Part shown: positions 36,965-44,875 of the stretch, one piece after another
Layout of the letters: each line of letters opens with the position of its first letter
Position numbering within the stretch: the stretch's first letter is position 1
Source: Neotamlana sargassicola
GTDB lineage: Bacteria; Bacteroidota; Bacteroidia; Flavobacteriales; Flavobacteriaceae
DNA: 64,000 nt
Reading direction: 5' to 3'
Assembly (NCBI RefSeq): GCF_020523965.1
Contig: NZ_JAJAPX010000004.1
Location: forward strand, 310,001-374,000
Notes under the pieces: model-generated
Told to the model about the DNA's origin: nothing
Database searches by the model: none
Seen by the model: only the letters and a program-made list of their open reading frames with translations
Translations under genes and position numbers: made by a program

Positions 36965-38596
36965 TTAGTGCTTCTTTTTAATGTTTTTCTTGTTTAAATA
37001 TCTATTTAAATTTTCTTCATTTAAAGCATCACTGTCGCCGTATTTTGTTCGCATACGTTCTAGTTGTTCGTGCATATCTTTTTGTACCGATGCATATTCT
37101 GGATTATCGTAAAGGTTATGCATTTCCTGTGGGTCTTTTTCTAAATCGTATAATTCCCATTTATTGATATCGTAGTAAAAATGAATTAATTTATAGCGGT
37201 CGGTTCTTACACCATAGTGGCGTTTTACTTTATGCTCGGCAGGATATTCGTAGAATGTGTAATATAAAGCGTCGCGTAACTCGGTAACTTCACCGTTAAC
37301 TAATCCTCTTAACGATTCACCTTGAATAGATTCATCAATATCAATACCAGCATAATCTAAAAATGTAGGTGCAAAATCAATGTTTTGAACTAATTCATCA
37401 ATTACGGTTCCTGGTTTAATTTCTTTTGGATATTTCATTAAAATTGGTGTTCTAAACGACTCTTCGTACATAAAACGTTTATCGAACCAACCATGTTCTC
37501 CTAAGTAAAATCCTTGATCTGAAGTATATACTACAATGGTATTTTCTTCTAAACCGTTTTCTTTTAAATAATCTAAAACCTGACCAACACCATCGTCTAC
37601 AGATTGAATAACTCTTAAATAATCGTGCATGTATCGGTTATACTTCCAAGTGGCAAGCGCTTTTCCTTCTAAGTTTTGAGATTTAAAATCTGCTATAATT
37701 GGGTCGTAATAAGCATCCCAAGCCACTTTTTGTTCATCGGTCATTCTATCATACTTTCTTTGGAACATGCCACGATATTTTGTTTTAATGTCGCCATCTT
37801 TATCTAACATTTTTAAATCGTAAACTAAATCCATGTCTTTAAAAATGCTCATTTCTTGTGAAGCTGCCGCTGGTCTATCTTCGTAATTATCAAAGAAATT
37901 AGCAGGCGGTACAAAGTTTACAGAATCTAAAAGTGTAAAATATTTTTCCTCTGGCATCCAAGTTCTGTGTGGTGCCTTTTGGTGATACATTAATAGGAAA
38001 GGTTTATCTTTTTCCCGTTTATTTTGTAGCCAATCTAAAGCAATATCGGTTGTAACATGTGTAATATAACCTGGATATGTTTTTTTAACTCCATTTTCTA
38101 TAAAATCTGGAGAATAATACTGTCCTTGCCCCGGAAGTACATTTGAGTAATCGAACCCTTGTGGCAAACCATCTAAGTGTATTTTACCAACTAAAGCCGT
38201 CTGGTAGCCATTTTTTTGTAAAGATTTAGCAAAGTTATCTTGATCCCAGTTAAACGGTTGTAAATTGTCAACTTTACCATTTTTAAAACTATGTTTACCT
38301 GTAAGAATGGCTGCTCTACTTGGCGCACATATAGAGTTATTCACAAAACCTTTATTAAAAATAGCACCTTCGTTTGCAATTCTGTCAATATTAGGTGTGT
38401 TGTTTAAACCATGACCATAAGCACTAATAGCTTGGTAAGCATGGTCGTCGCTCATTATAAAAACAATGTTTGGCTGTTTTGCGACTTCTTTTTCAACTGT
38501 TTTACTTTCTTTTTCGTTTTTACAGCCAACAAGAGCTAGCAAACCAAAACCTAACACATATGCTGGTATTTTATGTTTTAAGGTAAATTTTGACAT
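36965..38596 (-). CDS. Sulfatase lipoprotein, S1_11-like (CAPSR)
   Basis: I choose the ATG at 38596, giving 543 residues; an in-frame ATG at 38635 would overlap the symporter gene by 31 bp and put a polar tail ahead of the signal peptide. From this start the lipobox LVGC gives C25, D50-D51 bind metal and C90-A-P-S-R94 is the formylglycine site. TSDQGFYLGEHGWFDKRFMYEESFRTP is shared with the sulfatase at 25837, placing both in the S1_11-like group that includes GlcNAc-6-O-sulfatases. An insertion of about 100 residues between the core motifs (DYEDRPAAASQEMSIFKDMD region) is also seen in its paralogue. It follows the symporter gene by 8 bp. Confidence 0.92.
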   Translation of the reverse strand: MSKFTLKHKIPAYVLGFGLLALVGCKNEKESKTVEKEVAKQPNIVFIMSDDHAYQAISAYGHGLNNTPNIDRIANEGAIFNKGFVNNSICAPSRAAILTGKHSFKNGKVDNLQPFNWDQDNFAKSLQKNGYQTALVGKIHLDGLPQGFDYSNVLPGQGQYYSPDFIENGVKKTYPGYITHVTTDIALDWLQNKREKDKPFLLMYHQKAPHRTWMPEEKYFTLLDSVNFVPPANFFDNYEDRPAAASQEMSIFKDMDLVYDLKMLDKDGDIKTKYRGMFQRKYDRMTDEQKVAWDAYYDPIIADFKSQNLEGKALATWKYNRYMHDYLRVIQSVDDGVGQVLDYLKENGLEENTIVVYTSDQGFYLGEHGWFDKRFMYEESFRTPILMKYPKEIKPGTVIDELVQNIDFAPTFLDYAGIDIDESIQGESLRGLVNGEVTELRDALYYTFYEYPAEHKVKRHYGVRTDRYKLIHFYYDINKWELYDLEKDPQEMHNLYDNPEYASVQKDMHEQLERMRTKYGDSDALNEENLNRYLNKKNIKKKH

Positions 38597-38604
38597 ATCA
38601 AATT

Positions 38605-40419
38605 TTATAAAATAGTTGTTTTTATTTTTTTCCATACATTTTTAAGCAAGAAGGCCGCAATTAAAGCCACAACGGTTAAAATTATGGCATAAGTGTAATC
38701 ACCATAAATCCAATAACCCGTTGCGAACATACAAGAGTAAATAAGCACACAGCCTATTAACATTGCCGAAATACCAGAAGGCACACTCCAAGTTTCGTTA
38801 GCATCTACAATATCTACGCCATCTTTATTGGCTTCTTCAATAACTTTTGCCCAACCTGGACCACCAGGTTGTATTTTTTTGTAAAATCCTTGTAAAACCG
38901 CTTTACTTTCTGGCTGTGTTAAGTAAGTCGCAGCCAACCAAATAGCCGTTGTAACAACAACTACAAAAGGATATTCTAAATAGCTTTCGAAAACACTATC
39001 TTCTGCTTTGAATAAGAAATCTCCAAGAGGTGTTAATTTTAATAAAATTGAAATAATCCCAGAAGCGAACATCGCAGTAATTTCACTCCAGGCATTAATA
39101 CGCCACCAGAACCAACGTAAAATAAAAATTAAGCCAGTTCCTGCACCAAACACTAATAGCAATTCGAATAATTGAAGCGCATTTTGCAGTAATAATGCTA
39201 ACAAGGCACTAACAACCATTAGGATTACCGTTGATAAACGCCCCACTGCAACTAATTTTTTTTCTGAAGCATTAGGATTAATTTGTTGTTTATAAAAATC
39301 GTAAACCACGTACGATGATCCCCAATTTAATTGTGTAGAAATCGTACTCATATAAGCAGCAATTAATGAAGCCAAAACCAAACCTAATAAACCACTAGGT
39401 AATTTAGTTAACATAGCAGAATAGGCTAAATCGTGCCCTAATTTATCATTAGCAATATTAGGAAACGCCTCTTGTATACTTGCTAAATCTGGAAATACCA
39501 CCAAAGACGCTAAGGCAACTAAAATCCATGGCCAAGGACGTAATGCATAATGCATAATATTAAAAAAGAAAGTGGCACCAATAGCATGGTTTTCGTCTTT
39601 TGCAGCTAACATACGTTGTGCAATGTAACCACCACCACCTGGTTCAGCTCCAGGATACCAAGAACTCCACCATTGTACGGCGATTGGTATTATAAATAAT
39701 GTTATAAGCGCGTTTTTATCGCTAAAATCTGGAAGAATCGATAATTTGTCGGCCACTAACTCATTCGTCATAATGGCTTCCATACCGCCTACTTCTGGCA
39801 AATTAACCAAATAATACGCTGCACCAATAGCGCCACCCATAGCGACGAAGAACAAAATAAAATCGGTATAGATAACACCTTTAAAACCACCTAAAGCGCT
39901 AAACGCTACAGTAATTAATCCAGCACTTACAACGGTTTGCCAAGGCTCAAGACCTAACATAATACCGCCAATTTTTATAGCAGCCAAAGTTACTGCCGAC
40001 ATGGTTATTACATTAAAAACAACACCTAAGTAAATGGCTCTAAATTTTCTTAAAAAAGTAGCAGGTTTGCCACCGTATCGAAATTCGTAAAATTCAATAT
40101 CGGTATTTACATTAGATTTTCTCCATAATTTAGCATACACAAAAACGGTTAATAAACCTGTAATTAAAAAGGCCCACCAAACCCAGTTTCCAGACACACC
40201 GTTGGTTCTAACAATATCGGTTACCAAATTTGGCGTATCGGTTGAAAATGTTGTCGCTACCATGGAAACTCCAAGTAACCACCAAGGCATTGTTTTACCC
40301 GACAAGAAAAATTCCGAAGAACTTTTACCCGATTTTTTAGACAGATAAATCCCTATAGATAAGGTGATTGAAAAAAATAAAATTATGAGCGTGTAATCTA
40401 GTGCGCTTAAGGAAACCAT
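38605..40419 (-). CDS. SSS-family sodium:solute symporter (operon-first gene)
   Basis: A 604-residue inner-membrane protein with 13-14 hydrophobic segments, of the SLC5/SSS family. It starts LDYTLIILFFSITLSIGIYLSKKSGKSSSEFFLSGKTMPWW, followed by the conserved TTFSTDTPNLV stretch near the sodium and substrate sites. SSS proteins import sugars or other small solutes with Na+. As the first gene of the sulfatase operon it probably imports a released monosaccharide or disaccharide such as fucose, xylose or a sulfated or methylated sugar; the choice is not visible. The second SSS gene at 51433 is only broadly similar, so each operon brings its own importer. Confidence 0.93.
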   Translation of the reverse strand: MVSLSALDYTLIILFFSITLSIGIYLSKKSGKSSSEFFLSGKTMPWWLLGVSMVATTFSTDTPNLVTDIVRTNGVSGNWVWWAFLITGLLTVFVYAKLWRKSNVNTDIEFYEFRYGGKPATFLRKFRAIYLGVVFNVITMSAVTLAAIKIGGIMLGLEPWQTVVSAGLITVAFSALGGFKGVIYTDFILFFVAMGGAIGAAYYLVNLPEVGGMEAIMTNELVADKLSILPDFSDKNALITLFIIPIAVQWWSSWYPGAEPGGGGYIAQRMLAAKDENHAIGATFFFNIMHYALRPWPWILVALASLVVFPDLASIQEAFPNIANDKLGHDLAYSAMLTKLPSGLLGLVLASLIAAYMSTISTQLNWGSSYVVYDFYKQQINPNASEKKLVAVGRLSTVILMVVSALLALLLQNALQLFELLLVFGAGTGLIFILRWFWWRINAWSEITAMFASGIISILLKLTPLGDFLFKAEDSVFESYLEYPFVVVVTTAIWLAATYLTQPESKAVLQGFYKKIQPGGPGWAKVIEEANKDGVDIVDANETWSVPSGISAMLIGCVLIYSCMFATGYWIYGDYTYAIILTVVALIAAFLLKNVWKKIKTTIL

Positions 40420-40473
40420 ATAAAAAACAGATTGAAATTAGTAATAATTTAAGATACTAATTAGTAGTTAAAT

Positions 40474-40503
40474 AAAAGAGAGAAATTTTATATTCTCTCT
40501 TTT
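40474..40503 (-). promoter_or_regulatory. Leader hairpin of the sulfatase operon
   Basis: A perfect 11-bp inverted repeat, AAAAGAGAGAA (40474-40484) and TTCTCTCTTTT (40493-40503), encloses an 8-base loop. On the minus strand the second arm ends TTTT and continues ATTTAA, so it resembles a weak intrinsic terminator. It lies about 55 bp before the start codon at 40419 and downstream of the candidate promoter, so it would be in the 5' untranslated leader. It may be an attenuator or an mRNA-stabilising element. Confidence 0.5.
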
Positions 40504-40524
40504 TTAAACTAAAATAAAAACTAT

Positions 40525-40553
40525 ATAAATTAAACTAAAAATTAATTTTCAAA
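40525..40553 (-). promoter_or_regulatory. Candidate promoter of the sulfatase operon
   Basis: On the minus strand a TTTG (40553-40550) is followed at Bacteroidota-like spacing by TAATTTAT (40532-40525), which matches TAnnTTTG at six of eight positions counting the free ones. It lies about 105 bp before the start codon. AT-rich context makes chance matches likely, so this is a moderate guess supported by its position relative to the 13-base motif. Confidence 0.3.
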
Positions 40554-40591
40554 CGAAATATAGCGAACAATAACATTTCACTTAGCATTTG

Positions 40592-40604
40592 TTCGACCAA
40601 CAAC
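40592..40604 (-). promoter_or_regulatory. 13-base motif shared with the susC upstream region
   Basis: Read on the minus strand this is GTTGTTGGTCGAA, identical over all 13 bases to 57634-57646 upstream of susC. It lies about 51 bases upstream of the candidate TTTG element; the susC copy lies about 54 bases upstream of its own. The similar distance and orientation suggest an activator site used by both units. Candidate binders are the LytTR regulator at 56789-57502 or the AraC regulator next door. Confidence 0.55.
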
Positions 40605-40817
40605 AATTCTGAAAAGGTGTTGGATAAAAATTGTTAATATTTGCAAAAAACAGCGTTAATTTTAAGCTTAATTCGTACATTTTTTATCGATTAAATTAAA
40701 ATCCTGAATAAAATTAACACATCTGCTTACATAGCGTTAGTAAAGAATTAAAAATCAACTACTTTTCGACTTAAATTTAAAGATTGTTGTAACACCTCCT
40801 GTTTTGTTATCTCACAA

Positions 40818-41606
40818 TTATTTTGTCTTGTAGTTTGTTGGTGTTTTTCCAAAGTGTTTTTTAAACGTAACTATAAACGAACTAACGTTTTCATATCCCA
40901 AATCAAAAGCAATTTCTTTTACACTTTTATTGTTACCCAACTGTTTAACCGCTTCCATTAATTTTAATTTCATTTTCCAATCTCCAAAACTCATACCTAG
41001 TTCTTTATTAAATAAACGCGATAGTGTTCTTGGACTTATAAATGATTTACTTGCATAATAATCGATGGTATGTTTACTAGACAAATCGTTCATTAAAGCA
41101 TCTAATACAGGTTTTATTCTTTTGTCTTGACTAGTGGGGAAAAAGGTTTTGCTTGGTTTTAAATACGAAAGTTCATCTAAGAACACTTCTATAATTCTAT
41201 TTTGTTGCTCTGTAAATATATCTGGGTTAGAAAAAGAAATAACTTTTTTTAAAAGGCTTGTTAAAAAATTTGAAGTTTCGAAAGCAAAACTGTCTTTTGG
41301 TAAGTTTCCTAGCTTAGATTCGTCTATAAAAGCAGTATTAACCTGCACATTATTAGGAAAATAAACCTGATGCTCTTCGTTGCCAGCAATCCAAACACCT
41401 TGCAAAGCATTAACCATCCATATGTTATTTTTTGTAACAACCTCCATGATGCCCGAATTACAAGATATAAGTTGAGCTCGTGGATGCGCATGCGAATTTG
41501 CGCATTTAGCATTTTTAATGTGTTTTGAATATGTGGTAACAGGGCGGCTTTGGTTTACCTCGAAACCATAATCTATTTTAATATTTGTCTTATAATCAAT
41601 ATTCAT
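40818..41606 (-). CDS. AraC-family transcriptional regulator
   Basis: A 262-residue cytoplasmic regulator. The N-terminal half is cupin-like with SHAHPRAQLISCNSG and GVWIAGNEEHQV, the type usually found in single-domain sensors of small effectors. The C-terminal third is a double helix-turn-helix AraC domain, with SPRTLSRLFNKELGMSFGDWK and VKEIAFDLGYENVSSFIVTFKKHFGKTPTNYK. It has no membrane segments and is unlike the hybrid two-component regulators usual for glycan loci. It is divergent from the methyltransferase gene, with 68 bp between them, so it most likely controls that gene and itself. Its 3' end points at the sulfatase operon promoter, so a role there cannot be excluded. Confidence 0.93.
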   Translation of the reverse strand: MNIDYKTNIKIDYGFEVNQSRPVTTYSKHIKNAKCANSHAHPRAQLISCNSGIMEVVTKNNIWMVNALQGVWIAGNEEHQVYFPNNVQVNTAFIDESKLGNLPKDSFAFETSNFLTSLLKKVISFSNPDIFTEQQNRIIEVFLDELSYLKPSKTFFPTSQDKRIKPVLDALMNDLSSKHTIDYYASKSFISPRTLSRLFNKELGMSFGDWKMKLKLMEAVKQLGNNKSVKEIAFDLGYENVSSFIVTFKKHFGKTPTNYKTK

Positions 41607-41610
41607 TGTC

Positions 41611-41618
41611 CAAATATA
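41611..41618 (-). promoter_or_regulatory. Candidate -7 box of the AraC gene
   Basis: The minus strand reads TATATTTG, a full match to the Bacteroidota TAnnTTTG element, only 4 bases before the ATG at 41606. No good TTTG is seen at the expected upstream spacing. If used, the transcript would be leaderless or nearly so. Confidence 0.3.
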
Positions 41619-41674
41619 GTAAATCAGACTAGCTCATAAGTATTGAACTTTGCAGAAAATTAAAACATTGATTT

Positions 41675-42430
41675 ATGGATATTAAAAAACACAATAAAAA
41701 CATTGTAGAACAATTTTCGAAGCAAGCAAACAGTTATACTGCGATAACTTCGCATAGCGATGCTCTAGAAAAATTAATTTCAATAACATCGGCCTCTAAA
41801 AACGATCACGTTTTAGATATTGCTTGTGGTTCTGGAATTGTATCGTGCGAATTCGCAAAGTATTCGAATTATGTAACCGGAATAGACATGACGCAAGGCA
41901 TGATTGATGAAGCCAAAAAGCTACAAACAAAACTTAATCTGGAAAACATAACTTGGCAGATAGGCGATGTTGAACATTTACCTTACGATGACAACAGTTT
42001 TTCAATCGTGGTATCGAGGTTCGGTTTTCATCATTTTTTAAACCCGCTTAAAGTTTTATCTGAAATGAAAAGAGTATGCAAACCCAATGGAATTATTATG
42101 GTTGTAGATGTTTCTTTACCAGACAGTAAAATTGAAAAATATAATGAAATGGAGAAAAATAGAGACTGTTCTCATGTCGCAGCACTTTCTTTAACAGACT
42201 TTTCTCGTCTCTTTAAAAACCTTGAATTAAAAAATGTTAACAGCGATTTTTATTCAATGAAAATTGAACTTAACGAACAACTTCAAGCATCGTTTCCGTG
42301 TGATTCTAAAGCTTTAAAAAATATGATTATTGCAGATGTTGGAATAGATGATTTAGGGGTAAAGGTTGAAAAAATTAATAACACTTATTTTCTACATTAT
42401 CCAATTCACATATTTTCAACAAGAAAATAA
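41675..42430 (+). CDS. Class I SAM-dependent methyltransferase
   Basis: A 251-residue cytoplasmic methyltransferase of the UbiE/COQ5-like type. Motif I is VLDIACGSG (residues 46-54), followed by VTGIDMTQGMIDEA, a WQIGDVEHLPYDDNSF acidic loop and VVSRFGFHHFLNPLKVLSEMKRVCKPNG, all as in the family. The N-terminal VEQFSKQANSYT is typical of small-molecule methyltransferases. The substrate is not evident. It has its own terminator at 42431-42467 and is divergent from the AraC gene, so the two form a separate unit between two glycan operons. It shows no obvious link to glycan breakdown. Confidence 0.92.
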   Translation: MDIKKHNKNIVEQFSKQANSYTAITSHSDALEKLISITSASKNDHVLDIACGSGIVSCEFAKYSNYVTGIDMTQGMIDEAKKLQTKLNLENITWQIGDVEHLPYDDNSFSIVVSRFGFHHFLNPLKVLSEMKRVCKPNGIIMVVDVSLPDSKIEKYNEMEKNRDCSHVAALSLTDFSRLFKNLELKNVNSDFYSMKIELNEQLQASFPCDSKALKNMIIADVGIDDLGVKVEKINNTYFLHYPIHIFSTRK

Positions 42431-42467
42431 AAAAAAGAGTCCTTTTTAAATAAACGGACTCTTTTTT
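42431..42467. terminator. Bidirectional intrinsic terminator
   Basis: AAAAAAGAGTCC (42431-42442) pairs with GGACTCTTTTTT (42456-42467), giving a 12-bp stem with a 13-base loop and T-runs on both strands. It starts at the methyltransferase stop and is about 160 bp downstream of the convergent GH92 stop at 42631, so it probably ends both transcripts. Confidence 0.85.
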
Positions 42468-42630
42468 GTATTGTATAGTTATTGTAAAAACAAATAATAT
42501 TACAAATTCAATTAAAACACACACATACAGATTTAGCTGAACAACTATAAAGCTTTGAAAACTATATTTTTTTATCGACGTGTCTTTAGATATTTAGCAT
42601 TAAAAAACCTCTTTTACACCAAGAAATGTT

Positions 42631-44862
42631 CTATTTAAGATTAATTGAAAGGTGTGCTCCTTCTACCAAACTAGAATGGTTTATGAAATAACCGGAATGA
42701 GATTTTCCATTTAACTTAATAGTGTTAATTTTTCCGCTAGAATCTCCTTTTTTTTCTATTACAAGTTGTTTTCCTTTGTAGTATGCATCGTCTAATTCGA
42801 CGGTAATTTTATCGAACATTGGCGCTGTAATCGTATAAAAAGGTTCGCCAGGTGAAATAGGGTAAATTCCCATCATGCTATAAATTACCCATGCCGACAT
42901 GGTTCCTGTATCGTCATTTCCGGGTAAACCATCAGGGGTGTTCTTAAAATATTGATTTACCAGTTGTTTTACTAATTTTTGACTTCGCCATTCTTCGCCT
43001 TTCACATAATTAAACAAATACGGGTAGCCTATATCTGGCTCGTTAGCCATATCGAATTGATTGGAATCGAATACTTTTTCTAATTGATTTACAAATTGCT
43101 TTTTACCACCCATAAGTTTTATTAACCCTTTGGTATCGTGTGACACCATAAATGAATATTGCCATGAATTCCCTTCGATAAAACCAATGTTTTCGGCAAA
43201 ATTTGCACCCGCCAACGGATCGAAAGGTTCGTACCATGAACCATCAGGGTTTTTAGGATGTAATAACTTTAAATTATCATCGTACAAACTTCTGTAAGAC
43301 AATGCTTGTTTAGAAAACTTTTTATAATCTTCCTTTTTTCCAAGTTCTTTTGCTAAAAGCGAAATAGCATAATCTGTGATATTATACTCTTGCGTTGTTG
43401 ATACCGAACCTCTATTTTGTGTTGTTAAAAATCCGTTGGACCAATATTCTTTTACTCCCGGACGCAATGGATTATCTTCTAACTGAGTGGCACTTTTGCG
43501 CATGGCTTCATAGGCCTTTTCAACATCGAAATCTTTAATTCCTTTTAAATACGTATCGGTTAAAATAATACCCGCAGGGTCGCCAACCATAGTTGTGGTT
43601 TCGGTTGCATTTAATTCCCATTTTGGCAACCAGCCGCTTTCATCGTAAATATTAAGCATACTTTTTACCATGTTAGATTGCTGCTTCGGGTACACTAAAG
43701 ACATGAGCTGATGCAAATTTCTGTAGGTATCCCAAAACGAAAACACAGTAAATCGAGTTCCGTTGGTTTTTAAAGTTTCTCGAGTTGCCATACTTGGGTA
43801 TTCCCCATTATAATCGTTTAAAGTATTTGGGTGAATAAGTGTATGATAAAGCGCGGTATAAAAAACCGTTTTATCGTTTTCGCTACTACCTTCAACCTTA
43901 ATTCTTGACAATAAATTATTCCATTGGGAAGACGTATTTTTATAAACGGTTTCGAAGGTTTGGTTCTGGGTTTCCTTCTCAAGGTTCTCTCTAGCATTTT
44001 CAATACTCACATACGAAACGCCTACTTTTACCTCAACCTGCGTAGGTTCAGAAAAATTATATTTAAAATAACTACCAATGCTATCGCCAACAACCTCTTT
44101 TTTGTACCCCTTCATTATTCTGGTTTTACCATTGTAGGTCATCCATTCAGCTTCAACGCCTTTATAGGTTCTTGGTTTTCGCCAAACACCAAACTCATCG
44201 GCAGGCTTACTAAACTTAGCCACAAAATAAACAGGATAATTTTCTTCGGGTTTGTAATAGCAAAACGAACCTACCGTTCGCATGCCTTCAATTTCGGTTG
44301 GTGATACTATTTTTATTGAAGCACCTTGTTCGTTGGTTAACCCCAAACCTAAATTTAGTAAAATATTAGCCTCTCCTTTTGGGAAACTATATCGAGAAAT
44401 TCCCGTTCTTGTCGAAGCTGTGGTTTCTACTTTAACATTATATTTCTCTAAAGTTGTACTGTAATAGCCTGCTTTAGCAACTTCATTCTTATACGTACTT
44501 CCGTATTTTAAATGATTGGTTTCTAGTTCTCCTGTTGTTGGCATAAGTAGAATAACACCTAAATCTGGACAACCAACACCACTTAAATTTACATGAGAAA
44601 ACCCTGTCAAAAAGGTGTTTTCGTGTACATAAGGATTAGACAACCATCGGCTATCTTTTTCTAATTTATTTTGTTTTCCAGAAACATTAAAAGGAGACAC
44701 GCTGGCCATACCACGAGGGGCGATGGCTCCCGGATTTGTTGCTCCAAAATTTGATGTTCCAATAAATGGGTTCACATACGTAGTGCACTCTTGTGACACT
44801 ACGCGCGAACCACAAAACATAAAATAAACTAAAAATAAAACTGTTAAAAACTTAAATTTCAT
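42631..44862 (-). CDS. GH92 alpha-mannosidase, divergent subgroup
   Basis: A 743-residue secreted GH92 protein with signal peptide ending RVVSQ near residue 24. TTYVNPFIGTSNFGATNPGAIAPRGMASVSPF is the family N-terminal signature, but with GAIAPRGM where GATVPFGM is usual. In the catalytic barrel the segment reads ANEPDIGYPYLFNY in place of the NEPSHH type, so the acid Glu is kept but the neighbouring subsite differs. The base-site motif reads GNDDTGTMSAW in place of GNEDCGQMSAW. Exo-alpha-mannosidase activity is still expected, with altered linkage or aglycone preference. It is the last gene of the N-glycan-type operon, 13 bp after the GH20 gene. Confidence 0.9.
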   Translation of the reverse strand: MKFKFLTVLFLVYFMFCGSRVVSQECTTYVNPFIGTSNFGATNPGAIAPRGMASVSPFNVSGKQNKLEKDSRWLSNPYVHENTFLTGFSHVNLSGVGCPDLGVILLMPTTGELETNHLKYGSTYKNEVAKAGYYSTTLEKYNVKVETTASTRTGISRYSFPKGEANILLNLGLGLTNEQGASIKIVSPTEIEGMRTVGSFCYYKPEENYPVYFVAKFSKPADEFGVWRKPRTYKGVEAEWMTYNGKTRIMKGYKKEVVGDSIGSYFKYNFSEPTQVEVKVGVSYVSIENARENLEKETQNQTFETVYKNTSSQWNNLLSRIKVEGSSENDKTVFYTALYHTLIHPNTLNDYNGEYPSMATRETLKTNGTRFTVFSFWDTYRNLHQLMSLVYPKQQSNMVKSMLNIYDESGWLPKWELNATETTTMVGDPAGIILTDTYLKGIKDFDVEKAYEAMRKSATQLEDNPLRPGVKEYWSNGFLTTQNRGSVSTTQEYNITDYAISLLAKELGKKEDYKKFSKQALSYRSLYDDNLKLLHPKNPDGSWYEPFDPLAGANFAENIGFIEGNSWQYSFMVSHDTKGLIKLMGGKKQFVNQLEKVFDSNQFDMANEPDIGYPYLFNYVKGEEWRSQKLVKQLVNQYFKNTPDGLPGNDDTGTMSAWVIYSMMGIYPISPGEPFYTITAPMFDKITVELDDAYYKGKQLVIEKKGDSSGKINTIKLNGKSHSGYFINHSSLVEGAHLSINLK

Positions 44863-44875
44863 TAAAAACTAATAA

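Larger units (their letters stand above)
40420..40817. other. Intergenic region with the promoter zone of the sulfatase operon
   Basis: This 398-bp AT-rich gap separates the AraC gene (ending 40818) from the first gene of the sulfatase operon. On the minus strand it contains the 13-base motif at 40592-40604, a candidate -33/-7 pair at 40525-40553 and a leader hairpin at 40474-40503, each listed separately. The part from about 40610 to 40817 shows no gene and no convincing terminator for the AraC transcript, so some read-through into the operon is possible. Confidence 0.7.

Noticed and set aside
38597-38635. Upstream in-frame ATG of the sulfatase at 38635
   Set aside because: It overlaps the symporter gene by 31 bp and displaces the lipoprotein signal; the ATG at 38596 fits better.
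43924-44304. Plus-strand open frame of 126 codons inside the GH92 gene
   Set aside because: Antisense shadow of a clear GH92 coding region, with no domain or supporting neighbour.
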